Shown: one piece after another, positions 49,561 to 56,967 of the stretch
How the letters are laid out: every line of letters starts with the position of its first letter
Numbering within the stretch: position 1 is the first letter of the stretch
Assembly: GCF_050589705.1 (NCBI RefSeq)
Contig: NZ_JBNGOT010000007.1
Location: 124,001 to 188,000, forward strand
Direction of reading: 5' to 3'
Source: Sunxiuqinia rutila
GTDB taxonomy: Bacteria > Bacteroidota > Bacteroidia > Bacteroidales > Prolixibacteraceae
Length of the DNA stretch: 64,000 bases
Program-made: the position numbers and the translations under genes
Notes under the pieces: generated by a model
Seen by the model: only the letters and a program-made list of their open reading frames with translations
Told to the model about the DNA's origin: nothing
Database searches by the model: none

Positions 49561-50302
49561 ATCAGTCATAAAAATAGGGGCTTTGGGACTGCTGGTGGTT
49601 GTGGTTGCCATCACCATGGCATTCTCTTCAGGTAAGTTGGCACGGGTCAGCTGTCAGGACCTGATCGTGCGAATTCACGAAGATTCGCCCCGTTTTATTG
49701 ACGAAGAAGAAATTATGCGGCTGGTGAAAAAGGCTGATGACAAACTGTTTGGAAAAAAGTTAAATGAAATTAACACCGAGCAGCTTGAGCGGGCTTTGAA
49801 AAAGGAAACCGCCATTAAAAATATTGAGATCTACCGCCGGGTGGTGGGGCAGGATATGGATTTTAAAGGCAAACTGATTGTGGAAGTGGCGCAGCGAGAG
49901 CCTGTCGTGCGAATCAGAAATGCCAAGGAAGATTTTTACCTGGATAGCGAAGGGGTGCGTATTCCGGCAAGTGGTGCTTTTACCAGCCGGGTATTGCTCG
50001 TTAGCGGACAGCCAAGTGAAAAATATGCCCGGGAGGAATTGTTGTCGCTGATCAATTTTATTCATGGCGATGAATTCTGGCATGCCCAGATTGAGCAGAT
50101 GCAGGTGAATGCCAATGGAGAGCTGATTATGTCAACACTGATTGGCGATCAATTGGTTGAATTTGGAAAACCATCCGATTATAAAATCAAACTGAGGAAT
50201 TTGAAAGCCCTTTACGAGCAGGCATTTTCTTCAACAGGATGGGATCATTATTCGAAAATAAATTTGAAATATACGAACCAGGTCGTGTGCACTAAAAAAT
50301 AG
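49553..50302 (+). CDS. ftsQ: FtsQ/DivIB-like cell division protein
   Basis: A 249-residue bitopic protein: an N-terminal transmembrane helix (about 6-24), then a POTRA-like region (LIVRIHEDSPRFIDEEEIMR, later EKETAIKNIEIYRRV in parts) and the beta domain (LIVEVAQREPVVRIRNAKED, YLDSEGVRIPASGAF). Position and topology match FtsQ of Bacteroidota. It links early and late divisome parts. Confidence 0.9.
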   Translation: MFKSVIKIGALGLLVVVVAITMAFSSGKLARVSCQDLIVRIHEDSPRFIDEEEIMRLVKKADDKLFGKKLNEINTEQLERALKKETAIKNIEIYRRVVGQDMDFKGKLIVEVAQREPVVRIRNAKEDFYLDSEGVRIPASGAFTSRVLLVSGQPSEKYAREELLSLINFIHGDEFWHAQIEQMQVNANGELIMSTLIGDQLVEFGKPSDYKIKLRNLKALYEQAFSSTGWDHYSKINLKYTNQVVCTKK

Positions 50303-50307
50303 AGTAT

Positions 50308-51606
50308 ATGAGCAAGAGTGGAAAAATAGTAGCAGCCGTTGATGTCGGTACCACCAAGGTGGTTGTAGTGGCCGGCAGGAAAAATGAAGCCGGTAAAATT
50401 GAGATTCTGGGTTACGGAAAAGCGCGCTCCATGGGAGTGAAGCGTGGTGTCGTGCTGAATATCGATGAAGCCTTTTCTGCTATTCACGAAGCTATTCGTC
50501 AGGCTGAAGATGCCTTTCAGGGAGATATTGAAGAGGTTTACGTCAACATTGTTGGGCAGCAGCTGAAGACTTTGACCAACAAGGGGGAACGGTACATCGG
50601 CGAGCGTCGGATTGTGTCGGAAGAAGATGTGGATGCTCTCTTTCAGCAGGTGAAAAAGGTTGACCTTCCTGCCGGATACAAAATTTACCATACTTCTCCC
50701 CAGCTTTTCACCATTGATCATGAGGCGGGGATTCCGAATCCCGTGGGCATGGCGGGCGAAAAGATGCAGGCTGATTTTAAATTGCTTGTTGCTCCTGAAG
50801 TGTACGAAGAGAACCTGAAACTTTGCTTTGAGCGGGCGGGAATTACCATCCGTAAAACGATGATTGATCCGTTGGCTTCCTCGGAAATGCTGCTTTCGGA
50901 GGATGAAAAGGAAGCGGGCGTTGTGCTGCTCGACATCGGAGGCGGAACCACCAAAATGGCTGTCTACCGGGATGGCGTTTTGTGTTACTCAGCCCTGATT
51001 CCTTTTGGAGGCAATGTGATTACACACGATATTAAAGAAGGCTGTACGATTTTGGCGCGTCAGGCCGAATCGTTGAAAGTACAGTTTGGACAAGCGATGG
51101 GCGATTTTGCCCCGGAAGATAAAGTGGTGACCATTCCCGGTATTTCGGGTTGGGAGCCTAAGGAAATTTCATTCAAAAGCCTGGCTTTTATTATTCAGGC
51201 CCGCATGGAAGAGATTATTGAAGCCTTTTTCTTTCAGCTCGAAAAATCGGGTTACATGGATCAGGTTGGAGCCGGCATTGTGCTTACCGGTGGTAGCGCA
51301 CTGATGCCTAACCTGGGGCAACTGATTAAGTTTCAAACCGGGTTGGACGTTCGCAAAGGCATTCCGCGCTTAAAACTGGGCGACCAGTATAAAGAGCTGG
51401 AAGACCCTCGGAATGCGACGGTTTTAGGCTTGCTTCAAATGGCATTGAATGAAACAGAACAAGAACCGACTAAAGAGTTTTTCTTCAAAGCGAAGAAAAA
51501 GAAAGTACGCTCCACTCAGCCTGGCTTCTTCTCGCAAATGAAAAAGGAAGTAACGCGCCAGGTGACGCTGTTCTTCGATGATGAACAGGATACGGAAATG
51601 TTTTAA
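50308..51606 (+). CDS. ftsA: Cell division protein FtsA
   Basis: A 432-residue actin-like ATPase that tethers FtsZ filaments to the membrane. AAVDVGTTKVVVVAGRKN is the phosphate-1 loop, LLDIGGGTTKMAVYRDG the phosphate-2 loop, and IVLTGGSALMPNLGQL the adenosine site. The C-terminal stretch GFFSQMKKEVTRQVTLFF is amphipathic, as expected for the membrane-targeting helix, and ends FFDDEQDTEMF. The next two genes are both ftsZ, so this single FtsA may deal with two FtsZ proteins. Confidence 0.95.
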   Translation: MSKSGKIVAAVDVGTTKVVVVAGRKNEAGKIEILGYGKARSMGVKRGVVLNIDEAFSAIHEAIRQAEDAFQGDIEEVYVNIVGQQLKTLTNKGERYIGERRIVSEEDVDALFQQVKKVDLPAGYKIYHTSPQLFTIDHEAGIPNPVGMAGEKMQADFKLLVAPEVYEENLKLCFERAGITIRKTMIDPLASSEMLLSEDEKEAGVVLLDIGGGTTKMAVYRDGVLCYSALIPFGGNVITHDIKEGCTILARQAESLKVQFGQAMGDFAPEDKVVTIPGISGWEPKEISFKSLAFIIQARMEEIIEAFFFQLEKSGYMDQVGAGIVLTGGSALMPNLGQLIKFQTGLDVRKGIPRLKLGDQYKELEDPRNATVLGLLQMALNETEQEPTKEFFFKAKKKKVRSTQPGFFSQMKKEVTRQVTLFFDDEQDTEMF

Positions 51607-51627
51607 AATCACGAAAAATCCCCGAAT

Positions 51628-52893
51628 ATGACGGAGGACATCTTAAATTTTGGATTTCAGGAATCAAAGTCGTCTATCATCAAAGTGATAGGTGTGGGAG
51701 GTGGCGGATGCAACGCAGTCAACCACATGTTTGGAGAAGGCATTGAAGGTGTTGACTTTTTGATTTGTAACACGGATGCGCAGGCCTTGCGGACAAGTCC
51801 CGTGCCGATAAAAATTCAATTAGGTGTCAGTTTGACGGAAGGACGGGGCGCCGGAAACATGCCTTTGCAGGGAGAACAGGCGGCCATTGAAAACCTGGAT
51901 GATATTCGTGGGGTGCTGGAAGGCACGACCAAGATGCTGTTTATTACGGCGGGACTGGGTGGCGGAACCGGTACCGGAGCGGCGCCGGTGATTGCCGGAC
52001 TGGCCCGGGAATTGGATATTCTGACAATTGCTGTGGTAACTATTCCTGCTCCGGCCGAAGGGAAACGACGCTTCCAACAGGCTTTGGAAGGGGTGGAAAA
52101 ACTCAAGGAGCATGTGGATAGCTTGCTGGTGATTAGTAATGAAAAGCTACACAAGATTTACGGCGATTTGCCGGCCTCTCAGGCGTTCAAAAAGGCTGAT
52201 AATATTTTAGGGACAGCTGTAAAAGGAGTCGCCGAAATCATTACGCTTCACGGAAACATTAACATTGACTATGCCGATGTGCATACCGTGATGGCCGGAA
52301 GTGATGTATTTATTATGGGAACCGGAGTGGCCGAAGGCGATGGTCGGGCTATGGAAGCGGTGCTTAAAGCGCTGGAGTCACCTTTGCTGGACAGTAATGA
52401 CATCAAGGGGACGAAAGATATTTTGCTGAACATTACCTCGGGAGAAGAGGAAGTCAGAATGGGAGAGATTGGCGATATCATCGAATTTCTGCAGGAAAAG
52501 GCGGGGCAGGATGCGAACATTATTTGGGGAAACAGTCTGGATAAACGGCTCGAAAACAAAGTTAGTGTCACCTTGATTGCAACTCGGTTTGACAAAAACC
52601 CGAACAGTTTGTTACAGAAAAAGGAACCCAAAGAAGAAGTGGTTTTGGAAGAACAAGCCTGTGAAATTAACCTGGAAGATGAAGAAGACCAGCTGATTCT
52701 TGAAAATGAAGTACATCAGGTGCAGCCCCAGGCAGCATCTCGCACTCGAAAAAACCAATCCGGCAAGTCGAAAGCAAAACGAAAGCAGGAACTGGTCTCT
52801 GAAGAAAACCAGGAAAATGGAACAACTGACAGCTGGTTTCAGCGCCAGTTTAACCGTTTTTTTGATGATCAGGATGAAGAAATTGAGAATTAA
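51628..52893 (+). CDS. ftsZ: FtsZ paralogue lacking the usual C-terminal peptide
   Basis: A 421-residue FtsZ. The tubulin signature GGGTGTG is at 111-117, the T1 loop VGGGGCNAVNHM near 23-34, and the T7 catalytic loop NIDYADV at 212-218 with both aspartates, so GTP hydrolysis looks possible. Differences from the next gene include PAPAEGKRR (usually PFxxEGxRR) and TLHGNINID (usually TVPGxINVD, so a Pro is replaced by His208). After residue 322 comes an acidic linker and a basic patch (SKAKRKQ). The tail DSWFQRQFNRFFDDQDEEIE (401-420) has aromatic residues on one helical face. No IPAYxRRK motif is present. Confidence 0.95.
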   Translation: MTEDILNFGFQESKSSIIKVIGVGGGGCNAVNHMFGEGIEGVDFLICNTDAQALRTSPVPIKIQLGVSLTEGRGAGNMPLQGEQAAIENLDDIRGVLEGTTKMLFITAGLGGGTGTGAAPVIAGLARELDILTIAVVTIPAPAEGKRRFQQALEGVEKLKEHVDSLLVISNEKLHKIYGDLPASQAFKKADNILGTAVKGVAEIITLHGNINIDYADVHTVMAGSDVFIMGTGVAEGDGRAMEAVLKALESPLLDSNDIKGTKDILLNITSGEEEVRMGEIGDIIEFLQEKAGQDANIIWGNSLDKRLENKVSVTLIATRFDKNPNSLLQKKEPKEEVVLEEQACEINLEDEEDQLILENEVHQVQPQAASRTRKNQSGKSKAKRKQELVSEENQENGTTDSWFQRQFNRFFDDQDEEIEN

Positions 52894-52913
52894 CGATTAA
52901 GAAGAAAAAGTCT

Positions 52914-54332
52914 ATGGCAAGCGATATCATAAACTTCGATTTAAATACAAGCTCAGAAGAAATTATTAAGGTAATAGGTGTAGGTGGTGGAGGTGGAAAC
53001 GCAGTTAACCACATGTTTCAGCAAGGAATTAAAGATGTGGGATTTATGCTGTGCAATACGGATGAGCAGGCGCTGAAGAACAGCCCTGTGCCGTTGAAAC
53101 TTCAGCTTGGAGAATCGCTGACGGAAGGACGTGGTGCGGGAAACAAGCCGCAAGTTGGCCGCGAAGCAGCAATTGAAAGCATTGAGGAGATCAAAAATAC
53201 CTTGCAGGCTTCCACCAAAATGGTGTTTATTACCGCCGGAATGGGGGGCGGAACCGGTACCGGAGCTGCTCCGGTAATTGCCGAAGCCTGCAAAGAACTG
53301 GACATTCTGACCGTGGGCATTGTTACCCTTCCGTTCCGCAACGAAGGGCGCCGACGCATTAAGCAAGCCATTGACGGGATTGCAGAAATGGAGAATCATG
53401 TGGATTCGTTGCTGGTCATCAACAATGAGCGTATTCGCGAGATGTACGGTGACTTTAAAATCTCGGAAGCGTTTGCCAAGGCGGATAATGTGCTGACTAC
53501 CGCTGCTAAAGGTATTGCCGAGATTATTACCGTTCCGGGCTATATCAATGTGGACTTTGCCGATGTGGAAACGGTGATGCGTACCAGTGGTGTGGCCATC
53601 ATGGGATCGGCCAAAACCGAAGGTGAAGACCGGGCCCTGCGTGCCGTTGAAGAAGCCCTGAACTCACCCCTGCTGAATAATAACGACATCAATGGAGCCC
53701 GCAATATTTTGCTGAACATTACTTCAGGAGAAGAAGAAGTGACGATGGATGAAATTGGTCAGATTACGGACTATGTGCAGGCCAAAGCCGGACATGATGC
53801 GGATTTGATTTGGGGGAACGGGCATGATGAAAAGCTGGGAAAAGAAATTTCGGTCACCATTATTGCCACCGGATTCAGCGTGAGCAGTATTCCGGAGATG
53901 ATGGCTGCCCGCAAAGTGGAGAAAACCTACCATACCCTGGTGGATGAGCCGCAATCGGTAGCGCCGCCACGCCCCAAGGCAGAGGCCCGGGTGCCCTTTA
54001 CCGGGGGTGAGCCCAAACGGGCAAGCATTAACCAGCAGGCAATTGAGTTCGAAATCAATAAACCCAAAGATGAATTTGACGAGCTGTACGGAAGCTCAAC
54101 GTCAGTTGATCCTGCGAAGGAATATTCGGTGAAGCTGGATTATTCCTCATCCTCCGATGAAGAAGTGGACGAGCTGGAGAACATACCGGCCTACCGTCGG
54201 AAAAAGGTGAATCTTCAGAATGTGAAAAAGAAATTTGAAGAGAAATTGTCGCGCTTTTCCTTATCGCCCGATGAGGAGGATAACACCAAATTGCGGGACA
54301 ACAACTCCTACCTGCACGACAAAGTCGACTAA
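52914..54332 (+). CDS. ftsZ: Cell division protein FtsZ (canonical copy)
   Basis: A 472-residue FtsZ, with GGGTGTG at 111-117, TVPGYINVDFADV at 207-219 (T7 loop), and PFRNEGRRR near 140. The GTPase core aligns with the preceding copy over residues 1-320 without a gap; I counted 194 identities by eye. A linker of about 100 residues leads to ELENIPAYRRKKV (421-432), which matches the conserved FtsZ C-terminal peptide that binds FtsA and other partners. Forty more residues follow, as in many Bacteroidota. It lies 20 bases after the first copy and is almost certainly co-transcribed. Confidence 0.96.
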   Translation: MASDIINFDLNTSSEEIIKVIGVGGGGGNAVNHMFQQGIKDVGFMLCNTDEQALKNSPVPLKLQLGESLTEGRGAGNKPQVGREAAIESIEEIKNTLQASTKMVFITAGMGGGTGTGAAPVIAEACKELDILTVGIVTLPFRNEGRRRIKQAIDGIAEMENHVDSLLVINNERIREMYGDFKISEAFAKADNVLTTAAKGIAEIITVPGYINVDFADVETVMRTSGVAIMGSAKTEGEDRALRAVEEALNSPLLNNNDINGARNILLNITSGEEEVTMDEIGQITDYVQAKAGHDADLIWGNGHDEKLGKEISVTIIATGFSVSSIPEMMAARKVEKTYHTLVDEPQSVAPPRPKAEARVPFTGGEPKRASINQQAIEFEINKPKDEFDELYGSSTSVDPAKEYSVKLDYSSSSDEEVDELENIPAYRRKKVNLQNVKKKFEEKLSRFSLSPDEEDNTKLRDNNSYLHDKVD

Positions 54333-54374
54333 GGGTTAGAACACACGAATTAATCATTTTAAAATTACCAAGCA

Positions 54375-54824
54375 ATGGGATTATTTGATCAGATTAACGA
54401 AGATATGAAAGCGGCCATGAAAGCCCGCGAAAAGGATAAATTGGAAGCGATCCGTGCGATTAAGAAAGTTTTGCTTGAAGCACGGGCGGCCAAAGGTGCC
54501 AACGCCGAACTGGACGACCAGGAAGTGGTGAAGGTGATTCAGAAACTGGCCAAGCAAGGACGCGACTCGGCTACCATTTACAAAGAACAGGGTCGCGAAG
54601 ATTTATACGAGCAAGAGATGAAGCAGGTGGAGGTATTTGAAGTGTACCTGCCCGAGAAAATGAGTGATGAAGTGTTGGAGGCAACCATTAAAACCATTAT
54701 TGAATCAGTAGGTGCCAGCGGCATGAAAGACATGGGGAAAGTGATGGGAATTGCTTCGAAACAACTGGCCGGACAGGCCGATGGAAAAGACATTGCCGAT
54801 AAGGTGAAAGCTTTGTTGGCTTAA
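54375..54824 (+). CDS. GatB/YqeY domain-containing protein
   Basis: A 149-residue YqeY protein. MGLFDQINEDMKAAMKAREK start, IRAIKKVLLEARAAKG, then VVKVIQKLAKQGRDSATIY, and the C-terminal helical domain ending GMKDMGKVMGIASKQLAGQA. It resembles the tail domain of the GatB amidotransferase subunit and is thought to bind tRNA; function is unsettled. It is the last gene of the cluster in the same direction, 42 bases after ftsZ. Confidence 0.93.
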   Translation: MGLFDQINEDMKAAMKAREKDKLEAIRAIKKVLLEARAAKGANAELDDQEVVKVIQKLAKQGRDSATIYKEQGREDLYEQEMKQVEVFEVYLPEKMSDEVLEATIKTIIESVGASGMKDMGKVMGIASKQLAGQADGKDIADKVKALLA

Positions 54825-54854
54825 TCTATAGCCAGGCAGTAACCGAATTAAGTC

Positions 54855-54882
54855 ACGGAAGAAAGTTTACAAGAACTTCCGT
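54855..54882 (+). terminator. Stem-loop after yqeY
   Basis: ACGGAAG pairs with CTTCCGT, followed by TTCG, 31 bases past the stop. The T run is poor, so it is a weak terminator candidate; the larger stem at 54898-54944 may do the job. Confidence 0.5.
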
Positions 54883-54897
54883 TTCGATAAAAGCTTT

Positions 54898-54944
54898 GGA
54901 AGGCGGAGAGAAACAGCAGATACGCTGGCTTCTTTCCGCCTTCA
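54898..54944 (+). terminator. Second stem-loop after yqeY
   Basis: GGAAGGCGGA at the left and TCCGCCTTC at the right pair around a loop that itself has AGAA/TTCT complementarity. No T run follows. Confidence 0.5.
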
Positions 54945-54967
54945 TTGGTTTGGGGTGAAAAGCCTAA

Positions 54968-55236
54968 ACGGGAACGCTTCCAGCTTTGCGGATTGGCCGC
55001 CCACGCCATGGGGACGCTTTCCGGGCTGACGGATTGGTCGCCCATGCCATGGGGAAGGTTTCCAGCGTTACGGATTGGCTGCCCATGCCATGGGGAAGGT
55101 TTCCGGGCTTGCGGATTGGTCGCCCACGCCATGAGGACGCTTTCCAGCGTTACGGATTGGTTGCCCATGTCATGGGGAAGGTATTCCAAGCTTCTGATTG
55201 TGTCGCTCATGAGGGGAGGGATCCTTTTCGGTACCA
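54968..55236. repeat. Second tandem array, also of exactly 41 bp, unrelated in sequence
   Basis: Units begin at 54991, 55032, 55073, 55114 and 55155 with GATTGG, each 41 bases apart; a partial unit precedes (from about 54968) and a degenerate one starts at 55196. The core reads GCCCATGCCATGGGGA, an inverted repeat CCCATG-C-CATGGG, followed by GAAGGTTTCC, also self-complementary. Sequence differs completely from the 6.56-7.11 kb array, but unit length is the same. An open frame crosses it on the minus strand (54848-55348) but has no homologue or signal I recognise. Confidence 0.92.
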
Positions 55237-55538
55237 GAAAGGTGTAGAATACGGATTCGAATACTTGATTATCACTCCAAGCTTTGTGGTTGTGCATGAA
55301 CAACGATGCTTTAAGCTGATTGGATGAAGAGCGAATGGCCTGGTACAAATGTCTCTCAATAAGGAGACAAGGTTACTGGCAAGACGGATGCTTTGGGCTA
55401 CGGTGCAATGCACGAAAGATAAGCTTGCCGGAAACACACTCATCGGACTTCATCGCTGTACCCTCCAAAATCAGGGAACCCAAAGCGCCTAAACCCCCAA
55501 AATGGGTTAACGCTGTAGCTGTCTGCGCTTCAATTTAC

Positions 55539-56108
55539 CTAAGCACTCCACTTGTTGTCGGTATACGTGAAATAGGTGAGCACCATTTCTATTGCGCGTT
55601 TGATGGCTTGGTTGATCGGCAGGCTCTCGTTGGCCAGCTGCCAGTCGATGGAAGCCAGCTGCATGTAGTAATCCTGAAATAAAGGCGCCTGCTGAAGGGT
55701 GTCGGGCTGCATGGTTTGGTACTCGCGCGTTTCCTTCAGGGGTTTGCAGCTTACCATGCGCCTTTGAGCCATTTTATCCGAGGTGGTTGAATAGCCAAAC
55801 AGCCGACAGATCAAGCCGCGGTATTCGTATTCAATACATCCCCAGCCATCGGAGCTGAGTGGGCTGAAGAGGGCGCATATGGTTTCCGTGCGGCTTTCCA
55901 ACTGATCGTAAAAAGCATCTGCCTGCTTGGTTTCATACAGGTGATAGGCAAAAGGGAGAAATTCCAGCGGGCTGGCGTAAATGTCTTTTTTAAGACAACA
56001 CTTGAAGCATCCCGACAGGCAGCTTATTTGACTTGTTTTTTGAAATTGCTGGGTGTGCAAAGCAGCTTCTTCGAGTACTTTTTGCACTTGCTTTATTTTC
56101 TTGATCAT
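55539..56108 (-). CDS. YkgJ-family cysteine-cluster protein
   Basis: A 189-residue protein. ISCLSGCFKCCLKKDIYASP carries the CxxxCxxCC cluster of the YkgJ/UPF0153 family, with more cysteines in GWGCIEYEYRGLICRLFGY and VSCKPLKE. The cluster is thought to bind zinc or iron; role unknown. On the minus strand TACTTTTG at 56150-56157 is a good -7 element 41 bases before the ATG. Confidence 0.87.
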   Translation of the reverse strand: MIKKIKQVQKVLEEAALHTQQFQKTSQISCLSGCFKCCLKKDIYASPLEFLPFAYHLYETKQADAFYDQLESRTETICALFSPLSSDGWGCIEYEYRGLICRLFGYSTTSDKMAQRRMVSCKPLKETREYQTMQPDTLQQAPLFQDYYMQLASIDWQLANESLPINQAIKRAIEMVLTYFTYTDNKWSA

Positions 56109-56149
56109 CCTTTTTGTGAACCTTGGAAAGCGATTTTAATTTCCAGAAA

Positions 56150-56157
56150 CAAAAGTA
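56150..56157 (-). promoter_or_regulatory. Promoter -7 element for the YkgJ-type gene
   Basis: TACTTTTG on the minus strand fits TAnnTTTG; it lies in the gap after the LytTR regulator's stop codon. Confidence 0.55.
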
Positions 56158-56244
56158 ATTATTTGAATAATAGGTTGATTCAAAAAAATGCACTTCAAAT
56201 ATTTTTTTTTTCGGTCTGGCGTTTGCCCTTTTTTTATGCGCCTT

Positions 56245-56967
56245 TCAGGGCTTTGGAATTAATTTTTCGAGTGCCGATTTGTAGCTGCGGCCCACCGGAA
56301 TTTTGAATTTGCCCAGCTCAACCAGCCCCGGCTGGATGGCTGAAATCTTGGTTGTGGCAATAATGAAGCCGCGATGAACGCGAAGAAAGCGGTCTTGTGG
56401 TAGCTGCTCTTCCAAATGACTGATACGTTCTTTGGTGGTTATCTTCCCTTTTTCAGTGTGGGCAATGACGTAATCGCCAAAGCTTTCCAGGTAAATAAGT
56501 TCTTCAAACAAAACCTTGTGCAGTTTCTTGTCTGCCTTCAAAAACAAATGGTCTGGTTTGTGAGCCGAGTCGGTGGGTGGAACTTCAGCAGGGCTTGTTT
56601 CGTTCATTCGTTGGTAGAACCGGTTGATGGCTTTGGTGAAACGAAGCAAGGAGATGGGTTTCAGCAGGTAGTCCACCACATCCAGTTCAAAAGCTTCGAT
56701 GGCATAATCGCGGTAAGCCGTGGTGAAGATGACCTTAGGCGGATGATTCAGGTTTTTTAGCAACTCAACGCCGGTAATCTGGGGCATCTGGATGTCTAAA
56801 AACAACAGGTCTACCCGGTGCTTCGACAGCACTTCAATGGCTTCAATGGCATGGTTGCATTCGCCTACCAGTTTCAGGTTTTTAAATTCCTGAAGGTGAT
56901 TTTTGATCACCCGAATGGCAATGGGTTCATCGTCAACAATCAAACAGTTATAAGTTAGTTCGTCCAT
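56245..56967 (-). CDS. LytTR-family response regulator
   Basis: A 240-residue two-domain regulator. The receiver has the acidic pair in LIVDDEPIA, the phospho-acceptor D58 in LLFLDIQMP, and the conserved Thr/Lys in FTTAYRDYAIEAF and DYLLKPISLLRF. The LytTR DNA-binding domain (about 140-240) has LIYLESFGDYVIAHTEKGK and FLRVHRGFIIATTKI. It overlaps the kinase gene by 13 bases, so the pair is translationally coupled. LytTR regulators usually bind two short direct repeats upstream of targets. Confidence 0.94.
   Translation of the reverse strand: MDELTYNCLIVDDEPIAIRVIKNHLQEFKNLKLVGECNHAIEAIEVLSKHRVDLLFLDIQMPQITGVELLKNLNHPPKVIFTTAYRDYAIEAFELDVVDYLLKPISLLRFTKAINRFYQRMNETSPAEVPPTDSAHKPDHLFLKADKKLHKVLFEELIYLESFGDYVIAHTEKGKITTKERISHLEEQLPQDRFLRVHRGFIIATTKISAIQPGLVELGKFKIPVGRSYKSALEKLIPKP

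Larger units (their letters stand above)
54825..55538. other. Intergenic region with stem-loops and the second 41-bp array
   Basis: 714 bases between convergent genes. Two stem-loops lie at 54855-54944 and the array at about 54968-55236. From 55240 to 55538 nothing is recognised: open frames on both strands lack any family signature and are not called. Confidence 0.75.

Noticed and set aside
51628..52893. First ftsZ as a pseudogene or assembly duplication
   Set aside because: The frame is complete and the copies differ at about 39% of core residues; catalytic motifs are intact, so this is neither recent duplication nor decay.
54848..55348. Minus-strand gene of 166 residues across the second 41-bp array
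   Set aside because: The frame results from lack of stops in a GC-rich repeat; 41 is not a multiple of three, so successive units are read in different frames, giving no coherent protein.
55240..55538. Remnant of a four-helix-bundle (23S rRNA intervening-type) or transposase gene
   Set aside because: Fragments looked vaguely similar on the minus strand, but no continuous motif could be followed.
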